A DNA stretch of 6,938 bases. It comes from Deltaproteobacteria bacterium (lineage in GTDB: Bacteria; Desulfobacterota; GWC2-55-46). Positions 1-6,677 of this stretch are shown piece by piece. The notes beneath the pieces are model-generated. The model was not told where the DNA came from. It made no database searches and was given only the letters and a program-made list of their open reading frames with translations. Each line of letters begins with the position of its first letter. Within the stretch, counting starts at the first letter, position 1. A program made the position numbers and the translations under genes. Where the stretch lies: the NCBI GenBank assembly GCA_016182705.1, contig JACPGA010000199.1:1-6938 (forward strand), read 5' to 3'.

Positions 1-2
1 CC

Positions 3-275
3 GTCAATTCAGGCGTGACTCCTCCGGACACATTCAAGCTTTACTTCCTGAACACCACAACCGGCACTTGGGATGACGCGGGCAGGGCAACGGGCCTGCT
101 CGGGGACGGCATAACGATCACGAGCCCCGGCGCGGGCTTCACTACCGCTTTTTACCCGAATGGCGCCGCGTCAGCCACTTCCATATGCATTGAAAACACG
201 AATAAGGACAACGACAGGATGAAGATAACCGTCAAGAGCGCTACAGGGATGATACAGGTCGTTACAGGGTGCTGA
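3..275 (+). CDS. GspH/FimT-type minor pilin, 3' end only
   Basis: The reading frame is open from the left edge (codons start at base 3) to TGA at 273-275, so the last 90 residues are visible. The start and the N-terminal prepilin helix lie outside the window. The visible part is a glycine- and threonine-rich beta domain. It has a late cysteine (SICIENTN, bases about 193-216), then alternating strand residues (MKITVKS) and a closing V-V-T-G-C at the stop. A C-terminal strand pair with two cysteines is common in GspH/FimT/FimU pilins, where the cysteines can form a disulfide. The position directly before pilV, pilW and pilX also fits this family. The stop overlaps the next start by one base, which implies translational coupling. 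FimT and FimU cannot be told apart from this fragment, and the family call rests partly on context. Confidence 0.72.
   Translation, partial: VNSGVTPPDTFKLYFLNTTTGTWDDAGRATGLLGDGITITSPGAGFTTAFYPNGAASATSICIENTNKDNDRMKITVKSATGMIQVVTGC
264..269 (+). promoter_or_regulatory. ribosome binding site that decides the pilV start
   Basis: ACAGGG lies 5 bases before the ATG at 275, inside the end of the preceding pilin gene. It favours ATG 275, which overlaps the upstream TGA as TGATG, over GTG 269 or ATG 281. Confidence 0.55.
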
Positions 276-772
276 TGGATATGAAAACCTCTCAAAAAGG
301 GTTTACGCTTCTCGAGGTGCTGATCGCGATGACTATTCTTTCCGTGGGCATACTCGGGATAGCCGGGCTTGCCGGGACCGCGGTTAAGACCTCTGGCCAC
401 AGCCAGGCCATGTCCCAGGCCAATAACCTGGCGCAGAAAAGGCTCGAAGCGCTCCTGAGCGTCGATTACCTGAACATCGAGGTGGACGATTCCACAACGC
501 CTTTAACCGAGCTAAGACGCGACTGTGCGCAGACGGACGCTACCGTGAGCAGGCCGGAGTTCACGTGCACGCCTTTGACAGCGACAGAGACTATCGGGAA
601 CAGGGTCTTCAGATGGGACTACAAGGTGACATACATTGACTTGAACGGAAACGGCACAGCGAACCCCAGTCAGGATGGTCTCAAGAGGGTAGACCTTAAC
701 GTGTACTGGACAGACACGCTCTGGCACATTGAAAAGAGCGTTACCGTCACGACCATGAGGAGCAGAGGTTAG
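275..772 (+). CDS. pilV: PilV-type minor pilin (type IV prepilin)
   Basis: The product has 165 residues from ATG 275. It carries a type III prepilin leader: K8-G9 then F10-T-L-L-E14, with Glu at mature position 5, followed by a hydrophobic helix to about residue 34. PilD-type peptidase would cut after G9 and methylate F10. The helix end (SQANNLAQKRLEALLS) is typical of PilV, and the length fits the family. Minor pilins of this type sit in the tip complex that primes pilus assembly. The globular part has two cysteines (C94 and C98 fall near this region: RRDCAQ and FTCTP) that may form a disulfide after export. It also has an acidic loop, D122-L-N-G-N-G-T-A-N130, resembling calcium loops. The gene is coupled to the upstream pilin by a TGATG overlap and is followed by pilW after 3 bases. 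An alternative start at ATG 281 would remove only two residues. Confidence 0.9.
   Translation: MDMKTSQKGFTLLEVLIAMTILSVGILGIAGLAGTAVKTSGHSQAMSQANNLAQKRLEALLSVDYLNIEVDDSTTPLTELRRDCAQTDATVSRPEFTCTPLTATETIGNRVFRWDYKVTYIDLNGNGTANPSQDGLKRVDLNVYWTDTLWHIEKSVTVTTMRSRG
764..768 (+). promoter_or_regulatory. ribosome binding site of pilW
   Basis: AGAGG lies 7 bases before the ATG at 776 and overlaps the end of pilV. There is no comparable purine-rich site before the alternative in-frame ATG at 800, so 776 is the preferred start. Confidence 0.55.
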
Positions 773-775
773 AGT

Positions 776-3700
776 ATGCCGGCAGCCAATCCGACTAAAA
801 TGAACAGGCAGAAAGGTTTCACGATAGTTGAGCTCCTGATAGCGATCTTCATAACAGGTATCATATCAGCGGCCGTCTACTCGATGTACACCACTTTCTT
901 CAGTCAATCAAGCAACCAGGACCAGAGCGTCGAGGCGCAGCAGAACGCGAGGGTGGCCCTGAACCTGATGGAGCGCGAGCTCATGAACGCGGGCTACGCC
1001 GCGAACACCGACCATGTGATCACCGAGGCAACCGCCAGCTCCATAATGTTCAAATATTCAGACCCGAATACAACCGGCAACAATCTCGAGGTAAGGTACG
1101 GGCTTCAGACCACCGGCGGGGTTCAGTACCTTGTGCGGAGGGAAAATAACCTGACCACCGGCACAACCGGAGACAACGAGGATGTGGCCCAGTATGTCGA
1201 AACTCTCGCGTTTACTTATTTCGACATCAACGGCAACCAGATAGCTGACACCTCAACCGAAGCGAACAGGGACGCTATAAAATTCCTGACCGTGAATATT
1301 GTCACAAGGACCAAGGACAACATACAGGGCACCACTGCCCCTGGCACGTTCATGCTCGAAACCCACATAAGGATTCGGAATATTGGCGTGGGCCAGGCCT
1401 CAAATGATTCATCCCCGCCGAGCGCGCCAGCTGACGTGCAGGTGAGGGACCCCGGCCTTTGCAGCAGGCTCAAGGTCAAATGGCTGAAGAGCCCTGAAGG
1501 CGACGTGGCCGGTTACAAGGTATATTACGGAGTTTCCTCCGGCACCTACTCCGGCGTGATAACCATCCCGCTTACTGTCATGTCAGGCTCGCAGTACAGC
1601 TGCTCAGACGCCGGGTCTTCCATCGAATGCACCATAGTCCCGTCCAATACTGTCGTCGACGGTGGCGGCACGACAACGCAGGTGCAGGCCCTGGCGCACA
1701 CCCCTTCCGACGGCAGCTCGACTACGACCTATTACGTAGCGGTAAAATCCTACGATAATTCGCTTAACGCCAGCAGCTTTTCTTCCGAGGTAAGCGGCAA
1801 CCCGGGAACAAGCAATTCTGTTTTCGATACCGGAGTGGATGATTCCACGATCAACCCTGTAAAACCCGCCGCTGTCGCCGGTTTTACAGCCGCGGACGGC
1901 CCGGCGGACGGGCAAGTAGCCCTCAGCTGGACCGCCTACAATACATCTTCCAACCCTGATGTAGTCGGCTTCAGGGTCTACAGGTCGACTTCGCCTTTCA
2001 CGAGCTATCCGATTGACCCGACAGCTTCCGGAATAGACTGGGTTGCCGGAGAGCCGGGAAGCGGCAAGCCTGAGCTCGCTCAGGGAGCGACCAGCTACAC
2101 TGATTCGGGCAGCCTTATTGGCTGCAGGACCTATTATTACGCTATCGCGCCCGTGAATTGCGACGCCACCCTGGTCCCGGATAACGGCGGCGACCCTGTC
2201 TCGAAAAAATACGTCCAGACCGATTATGACGCGACCTGCGGAAACGGCTCTACGGCATGTTCGCCTGGCACCGGCTTTGCCGCGGAAACAGGTTCGGATA
2301 CGGCCCCTGACAAAACCACTTCTCCGAGCGCGCCTACGATAGACGCGAGGGCAGGCTGGAAAAGGGTCGCGCTTTCGCTCACTCAGCCGGCTGACGCTGA
2401 TTTAAACCAGACCTGCGTCTATGTGAACGACAGCGCCACATACCCGGCGCTTCTTACCGATACGGACAGCTATCCAAAAGTAAGCGGCTGCCTGCAGGTG
2501 AATATGACCTCAACGCCGACGGCGCAGCTCATACCTGATTCGGACGGAATATTCACGTCCGCCGAACTCGCGGCCGCCGCTTCCACTTCTTTCTGGCACG
2601 ACTCATGGACCGATGCGACCCCCCCGGGGGGGATTCCTTCGCTGGCTGAAATCGGCACTTACTCATACAGGGCCATATCGTTCGACCTGTGCGGCAACGG
2701 CTCAAGCGTGTCCGCCGCCCAGGCCACGACGATCCTGTGCGGCGAAGACCCGGCTTCCGGCGAGAAACCGCCAGCGGTCGCAGGCGCCAGCGCGTCCTGC
2801 TGTTCAAGCCCGGTGACTCTCAGCTGGACGCAGGTACCGAGCGATACTTCCTTGCCGTCGAGCGCCGCGAACCCCTATGACCTCGCGGGCTACAGGATAT
2901 TCAGGTCGACGAGCGTGGATTTCTCGGCGTCTTCCATGGTCTCAGGCTCGGCTCCCTTCTGGGGCGCGAGCTTCAGCGACACTACGGCTACAGAGGGCGG
3001 CACGTATTATTACAGGATAGTGTCGACCGACTGCCCGTACGAGAGGACCAACCCGTCCGAGGCGGCTATAAGGGGCAATATGCTCTCCGGCTACCTCAAC
3101 TCGGTCATGGTCGGCCCGGTAAGGCCGGGCCGCATTGACAGGGACGAGAAGTGCCCCGGCGCCGGCAGCTGCGCAAAGGACGACCACAGGCAGGTGCTTA
3201 CCGGCGTTGACATGAACAACACCAGCGGCACCGGGGATGGCACCAGCACGATCGACGCGGATTTTACGCACCACAAGGTGACGATGTTCGCGCATAACAC
3301 CAGCTCCGGCACCATGACCGTGACCGGCGTGACCGTGAACTGGATCAACTCCGCGGCCAACCTCGTGGATGTAAGAATAGGAGGCGGCAGGAGCGGCGTG
3401 GGTACTTTCACCACGAGCATAGACCCGGGGCTGACTGCCGCTGTCTCAGGCAACCCGCCCTATACCAGGGGCGTGTCGAGCGTGGCCCTTACGCCTGTTA
3501 CCATTCCGGCGGGAGCGCGCTATGTGCCCATAAGGTTCAGGTTCAAGGACGCGAGCGACAACGAGGTCGACATGAGGGACGACCAGCTCCTGGTGACCCT
3601 GAACGTCACCAATGACGCGACGAGCACCACAAGCTGTGTTTCCTATATGACAGTTTCCACCAGCCTCGAGGGAGTCTATGTGCCTTTCGGCCCGAGCGTC

Positions 3701-5155
3701 ACGGCTACCCAGCAGAACAAGCCGTCCAGCCCGACCTTCTCTTACGCGGTCCCTGGCGTGACCGGGCTCAACGTGGTGGCTTCAGGAGTAGACGGCCCGA
3801 TATCGGTGGACTCCGGCCTTACTGTCACAGTCTCCGCGAATATAGCCGGAAATACCACGGACGAGACCACCGGCGGCAAGGTTCCCGTGTCTTCCGCCAC
3901 GCTGTATTACAGAACGACCGCAAAGACAACGACGACAGCCCCGTCTTCCGGCTATACCGCCGCGGCCATGACCAACACAGGCGGCAACATCTGGTCGGCC
4001 AGCATACCCACCAGCGACGGCTACAGGGTCTGGTACTACATAGTCGCCGTTGACAGCGACGGCAACTGGGACCGCGACCCTGAAGCTGACAGAGGCTCGT
4101 ATGTCTACGACCAGAAAGATTTCAGCATATGCGAAGTAACGCCGAGCGCTCCAGCATCCCTGGCAGCGACCCAGAGCGGCAGTGACGCGCTGCTCACCTG
4201 GAGCCCTGTCACGACCTACACGAACGGCAACACGCTTGGCGGTACCGACAGCATTACGTACAGGATATACAGGGGGTCTACCCAGATAGGCACGGACCAG
4301 GCAGGCACGACCTACACGGACGCCAGCCTTGCCAGCGGCGTTTACAGCTACACGGTGAAGGCCCTGAACGCCTGCGCGAGCCCCGGGCCGAAGGTGAGCG
4401 CCCTGTCCAACACGGCGGCTACCTGCGTCGGCGCGAACAGCCAGGCGACTCTTACGGTCTCTCCGTCGACCATTTACCGCGGAGGCAGTTACACCGTGAA
4501 TATAGTCGACTGCCTCGCCATGAGGAACGACGCGCCTTATACCTACGGCACGACCGTGGAGAGTATAAACTCCACTGTGAGCTTCACCGGCCATACGAAT
4601 ACCAGCGGCTCCACGGGCTATCAGTACAACCCGGTGATCCCTGAGACAGGGGCCGCGACCGGAACTTTCACCGCGACCATTACCACGACCTCCGATGTGA
4701 CACAGACCGCGACCAAGCTTTATGTCGGCGCCTCGGACACCATATCGGTCTTCTATCCGTACGCGTCTACAGCTACAAGGACGGTGAACGTGATAGTCGA
4801 CCCGTGCATCAACACGCCCAAGAAGCCCACGGGCCTCACCGGTTCCACAAGCGGCAACAACATGACGCTGTCCTGGGCGGCCGTAACGCAGAACACGGAC
4901 AACTCGGCAATAGCAGACCTCGCGGGATACAAGGTGTACGAGAAGGTCTGCGCCAAGAACAAGCCGAACTGCACAGGCGCTGACATCGTCGCGGACTGGT
5001 TCCAGAGGACCTCGGTTGGCCCCGGCACGACATCTGTCACGGTAAGCGACGACCAGGGAGTTTTGAGCCAGAGGATATATTACTTCAAGGTGTCCGCGTA
5101 CGACTCTTGCGGCGCGCCCAATGAGAGTGCGTTATCAGACCCGTGGAACGAGTGA
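776..5155 (+). CDS. pilW: giant PilW-type minor pilin with FN3-like passenger
   Basis: The product has 1459 residues, several times the usual PilW length of roughly 200-400. Residues 1-14 are a prepilin leader ending K13-G14. F15-T-I-V-E19 starts the mature helix with Glu at position 5, and the hydrophobic segment runs to about residue 40. Residues 41-205 form the PilW-like pilin domain (ALNLMERELMNAGY; FDINGNQIAD). From about residue 214 there are at least five FN3-like modules: 214-341, 362-466, 664-766, 1122-1213 and 1347-1457. They are recognised by Pro-rich entries, a W in strand B (VKW, LSW, LTW) and a strand C motif (GYKVYY 246, GFRVYR 398, GYRIFR 705, TYRIYR 1161, GYKVYE 1384). A degenerate module spans 515-653. 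Three other beta-rich stretches are less clear: 777-978, 985-1110 and 1218-1343. About 24 cysteines suggest disulfides. The product would be an inner-membrane prepilin and later a pilus-tip protein. An adhesive role is inferred. Confidence 0.9.
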   Translation: MPAANPTKMNRQKGFTIVELLIAIFITGIISAAVYSMYTTFFSQSSNQDQSVEAQQNARVALNLMERELMNAGYAANTDHVITEATASSIMFKYSDPNTTGNNLEVRYGLQTTGGVQYLVRRENNLTTGTTGDNEDVAQYVETLAFTYFDINGNQIADTSTEANRDAIKFLTVNIVTRTKDNIQGTTAPGTFMLETHIRIRNIGVGQASNDSSPPSAPADVQVRDPGLCSRLKVKWLKSPEGDVAGYKVYYGVSSGTYSGVITIPLTVMSGSQYSCSDAGSSIECTIVPSNTVVDGGGTTTQVQALAHTPSDGSSTTTYYVAVKSYDNSLNASSFSSEVSGNPGTSNSVFDTGVDDSTINPVKPAAVAGFTAADGPADGQVALSWTAYNTSSNPDVVGFRVYRSTSPFTSYPIDPTASGIDWVAGEPGSGKPELAQGATSYTDSGSLIGCRTYYYAIAPVNCDATLVPDNGGDPVSKKYVQTDYDATCGNGSTACSPGTGFAAETGSDTAPDKTTSPSAPTIDARAGWKRVALSLTQPADADLNQTCVYVNDSATYPALLTDTDSYPKVSGCLQVNMTSTPTAQLIPDSDGIFTSAELAAAASTSFWHDSWTDATPPGGIPSLAEIGTYSYRAISFDLCGNGSSVSAAQATTILCGEDPASGEKPPAVAGASASCCSSPVTLSWTQVPSDTSLPSSAANPYDLAGYRIFRSTSVDFSASSMVSGSAPFWGASFSDTTATEGGTYYYRIVSTDCPYERTNPSEAAIRGNMLSGYLNSVMVGPVRPGRIDRDEKCPGAGSCAKDDHRQVLTGVDMNNTSGTGDGTSTIDADFTHHKVTMFAHNTSSGTMTVTGVTVNWINSAANLVDVRIGGGRSGVGTFTTSIDPGLTAAVSGNPPYTRGVSSVALTPVTIPAGARYVPIRFRFKDASDNEVDMRDDQLLVTLNVTNDATSTTSCVSYMTVSTSLEGVYVPFGPSVTATQQNKPSSPTFSYAVPGVTGLNVVASGVDGPISVDSGLTVTVSANIAGNTTDETTGGKVPVSSATLYYRTTAKTTTTAPSSGYTAAAMTNTGGNIWSASIPTSDGYRVWYYIVAVDSDGNWDRDPEADRGSYVYDQKDFSICEVTPSAPASLAATQSGSDALLTWSPVTTYTNGNTLGGTDSITYRIYRGSTQIGTDQAGTTYTDASLASGVYSYTVKALNACASPGPKVSALSNTAATCVGANSQATLTVSPSTIYRGGSYTVNIVDCLAMRNDAPYTYGTTVESINSTVSFTGHTNTSGSTGYQYNPVIPETGAATGTFTATITTTSDVTQTATKLYVGASDTISVFYPYASTATRTVNVIVDPCINTPKKPTGLTGSTSGNNMTLSWAAVTQNTDNSAIADLAGYKVYEKVCAKNKPNCTGADIVADWFQRTSVGPGTTSVTVSDDQGVLSQRIYYFKVSAYDSCGAPNESALSDPWNE
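1415..3073 (+). other. pilW segment: first block of FN3-like modules
   Basis: This codes for PilW residues 214-766. Module 1 (214-341) opens with SPPSAPADVQV and ends with TYYVAVKSYDNS. Module 2 (362-466) opens with PVKPAAVAGF and ends with TYYYAIAPVNC. Module 3 (515-653) keeps the entry SPSAPTIDA and the exit TYSYRAISFDLC, but its middle is divergent. Module 4 (664-766) opens with KPPAVAGASASCC and ends with TYYYRIVSTDC. Boundaries were set by eye from these motifs. An FN3 fold is likely for modules 1, 2 and 4 and only possible for module 3. Confidence 0.7.
2619..2632 (+). repeat. C7G7 homopolymer palindrome inside pilW
   Basis: Seven C followed by seven G form a perfect 14-base palindrome. 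It encodes the end of T615 plus P616, P617, G618 and G619 between two beta segments of PilW. One lost base would end translation at the TGA at 2814-2816, and one gained base at the TGA at 2647-2649. Homopolymer runs like this are prone to replication slippage and also to sequencing error. Confidence 0.85.
3104..3709 (+). other. pilW segment: unassigned beta-rich region
   Basis: This codes for PilW residues about 777-978, between FN3-like module 4 and the next Ig-like region. It lacks the FN3 strand C and strand F motifs. It begins with a charged, cysteine-bearing stretch (IDRDEKCPGAGSC, C793 and C799) and continues with alternating hydrophobic strands (HHKVTMFAH, TVTGVTVNW, YVPIRFRFKD, LLVTLNVTND) and C954. 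I do not recognise a family. The pattern suggests a secreted beta-sandwich that is different from the repeated modules. Confidence 0.45.
3728..5149 (+). other. pilW segment: distal Ig-like and FN3-like modules
   Basis: This codes for PilW residues 985-1457. Residues 985-1110 look Ig-like: TVTVSANI, SATLYYRT, a central W in NIWSASIP, and WYYIVAVDSDGNWD. Residues 1122-1213 are FN3-like, with TPSAPASL, LLTWSPV, TYRIYR and VYSYTVKALNAC. Residues 1218-1343 are a beta-rich spacer beginning with SQATLTVSPSTIYRGGSYTV. Residues 1347-1457 are a final FN3-like module, with TPKKPTGL, LSWAAV, GYKVYE and IYYFKVSAYDSC, which ends at the protein terminus. Assignments are by eye. Confidence 0.62.
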
Positions 5156-5160
5156 AAAAC

Positions 5161-6429
5161 ATGAAAAACAACCTGCCTGACGGCGAAAAAGGTTTTGTCC
5201 TGGTCCTCGCGCTCGTGACCATGCTGGCGATGACCATCATAGGGCTGTCCGTGGTCATGAACATGACCACGGACATGCAGCTGTCGAGGAACGAGCGGGA
5301 CGCCAAGGCCGCGTTCCAGCTCGCCGAGGCAGGCATCAACGAGGCCATAGCAAGGCTCCACCTGCCGACCAGCTCGCCGCGCCATATAGGCGAGCTTACG
5401 GGTGACGCCGGCTACAGGGCTGTCCCCATTACCTGGAATACAGCCGGCGCGCCGCCGCCAAAAAACTTCGGTTTCGGCTATGCCGACGCGAACAGGCAAA
5501 GCGCCGACAACCTCAACTACACGGTATCAATAAACTACCTCGCGGAGAGCAACCCTGAGGGTTTCTGCGACGACAATGACCCCGCGGCCGGAAATAACAA
5601 CTCAGGAAACGCGGCTTCGCCCCCGGCGTCCTGCAATAACACCAGCCCCGAGATAGTCATGTTCGGCAAGGACTTCAAGATGGGCAGTTTGACCAACATC
5701 AGTTACGGCAAACACCCGGTCTACCGGATTTCGTCCGTAGGCACATCTAACGGCACAAGCAGGACTATCGAGGCGTATCTCGGCGCGACCAACCTCAACA
5801 CCGACACTGACGCGGCCATAAACACGAACGGGTGCATACCCATCGCGGGCGGGTCCACCACCATAACCGGTGGAGTCAAAGAGGAGGGCGGCGGCGCGTG
5901 CGCTACCTGCAATGACGGGCTTGGCGGGTGCGCCGTCAAGGCCAACGACCCGATGCAAACCTATCTGGGGCCGGATATATCCGATGTCATCGACTTCGCC
6001 GATGAGACGCACAGATGCACGAACGGCACCTGCAGCGCGGCCGGGGACGATATGCCTTCGAGCGGCAAGATAGACGACATCGTGCTGGACTGGGGAGACG
6101 CCGCCGGTGACACATATTCGACAATGATATACATCAATAATCCCGGCAAAGAAGCCGAGATATCCGGCAGCTTCACTGGCAGGGGCATCCTCATAGTGAC
6201 CGGAGACCTCAAACTGAGCGGCAACCTTAACTATGAGGGACTCATATATGTCTTCGGGCAGCTGACCATTGCCGGCGGCGGTAATTCGCTTAACGTTCAG
6301 GGCGGCGTAATGGCCGACAGCACCGTGGCGCTGAATGGAAATGTGACGGTCACATACGACCAGGCCACTCTTCTGGACGTGTCCAAGGAAAACAGCACCT
6401 CTACGTTCATCCTCTGGAAGAGGCTTTAA
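5161..6429 (+). CDS. pilX: PilX-type minor pilin
   Basis: The product has 422 residues from ATG 5161. E9-K10-G11 precedes F12-V-L-V-L and a hydrophobic helix to about residue 34. Mature position 5 is Leu rather than Glu, as is usual for PilX/GspK-type pilins, which tend to cap the assembly. The helix continues with the characteristic AAFQLAEAGINEAIARL (residues 50-66). The C-terminal part (about 330-422) is a repetitive beta region (RGILIVTGDLKLSGNL, YVFGQLTIAGGG, VQGGVMADS) like the C-terminal domain of many long PilX proteins, and it ends ILWKRL. The middle has eight cysteines, including C-A-T-C (residues 247-250) and C-T-N-G-T-C (286-291). Two GTG codons, 5143 and 5152, are possible earlier starts. 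I chose 5161 because it gives a short charged leader, with GAG 8 bases upstream. It would act with PilV and PilW in the tip complex. Confidence 0.87.
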   Translation: MKNNLPDGEKGFVLVLALVTMLAMTIIGLSVVMNMTTDMQLSRNERDAKAAFQLAEAGINEAIARLHLPTSSPRHIGELTGDAGYRAVPITWNTAGAPPPKNFGFGYADANRQSADNLNYTVSINYLAESNPEGFCDDNDPAAGNNNSGNAASPPASCNNTSPEIVMFGKDFKMGSLTNISYGKHPVYRISSVGTSNGTSRTIEAYLGATNLNTDTDAAINTNGCIPIAGGSTTITGGVKEEGGGACATCNDGLGGCAVKANDPMQTYLGPDISDVIDFADETHRCTNGTCSAAGDDMPSSGKIDDIVLDWGDAAGDTYSTMIYINNPGKEAEISGSFTGRGILIVTGDLKLSGNLNYEGLIYVFGQLTIAGGGNSLNVQGGVMADSTVALNGNVTVTYDQATLLDVSKENSTSTFILWKRL

Positions 6430-6446
6430 GACAGCTGCCTTTTTTT
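6418..6446 (+). terminator. possible weak intrinsic terminator after pilX
   Basis: AAGAGGC (6418-6424) can pair with GCCTTTT (6437-6443), including one G-T pair, around a 12-base loop. The T run at 6440-6446 follows. The stem overlaps the last codons and stop of pilX. The loop is long and the stem short, so termination may be partial and some read-through into the HTH-pilM genes is possible. Confidence 0.42.
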
Positions 6447-6515
6447 CCTAAATAAAAATGTTTTCCTGTCCGATAAGGCTTTAGAAGGCGGCGGCCCGGG
6501 GCGCGGGAAGGCCTG

Positions 6516-6547
6516 TAATTATATGTTCGTTATATATAATTATATGT
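6516..6547. repeat. paired 11-base direct repeat, operator-like
   Basis: TAATTATATGT occurs at 6516-6526 and again at 6537-6547, exactly 21 bases apart, about two turns of the helix. The second copy overlaps a perfect 12-base palindrome, ATATAATTATAT (6534-6545). TAATTATAT at 6516-6524 also faces its reverse complement at 6534-6542. The block ends 17 bases before the predicted -35 box. Such spacing is common for a dimeric regulator or activator site. AT-rich sequence gives chance palindromes easily, so the exact 11-base repeat is the stronger evidence. Confidence 0.5.
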
Positions 6548-6564
6548 GAATTAATAGAAATGAG

Positions 6565-6593
6565 TTGACATTTATACCGCATTGGAATAGATT
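6565..6593 (+). promoter_or_regulatory. predicted sigma70-type promoter for HTH-pilM
   Basis: A perfect TTGACA -35 box (6565-6570) is followed, after exactly 17 bases, by TAGATT (6588-6593), which matches four of six positions of the -10 consensus. Transcription would start near base 6600 and leave a leader of about 85 bases before the HTH start codon. It is the best promoter match I see in the gap. Confidence 0.6.
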
Positions 6594-6672
6594 TCAGGTT
6601 AAAAGCAGCATACCTTCACTGAATTTAGTTTATATTGTTGAAATTCAAATCTTTTTTTAAGGGTTGTGACTT

Positions 6673-6677
6673 AGGTG
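6673..6677 (+). promoter_or_regulatory. ribosome binding site that decides the HTH start
   Basis: AGGTG lies 8 bases before the ATG at 6686. It supports this start over the longer in-frame TTG starts near 6635 and 6638, which have only AT-rich sequence before them. Confidence 0.65.

Noticed and set aside
269..274. GTG 269 as the pilV start
   Set aside because: It would place the start on top of the ribosome binding site. ATG 275 has the site at proper spacing and the usual TGATG coupling.
2942..3453. Two overlapping - strand open frames inside pilW
   Set aside because: No ribosome binding site or recognisable motif, and they are antisense to a coherent beta-rich coding region. Shadow frames.
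3782..4594. 270-codon open frame on the - strand inside pilW
   Set aside because: It lies opposite a well-supported gene. Its Arg-, Val- and Gly-rich translation shows no domain and is what a GC-rich gene gives when read backwards.
1415..5149. FN3 modules as recent DNA-level tandem duplications
   Set aside because: The modules share short protein motifs only. At the DNA level just brief stretches match (for example CAGGTCGAC at both strand C motifs of modules 2 and 4), so any duplication is old.
5143..5160. GTG 5143 or GTG 5152 as the pilX start
   Set aside because: Possible, and GTG 5152 would give a GTGA overlap, but ATG 5161 gives the most typical short prepilin leader. The difference does not affect the mature protein.
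6488..6513. GC-rich patch as a terminator or attachment site
   Set aside because: It can form a small CCCG/CGGG hairpin but has no following T run, and no matching repeat elsewhere in the window was seen.
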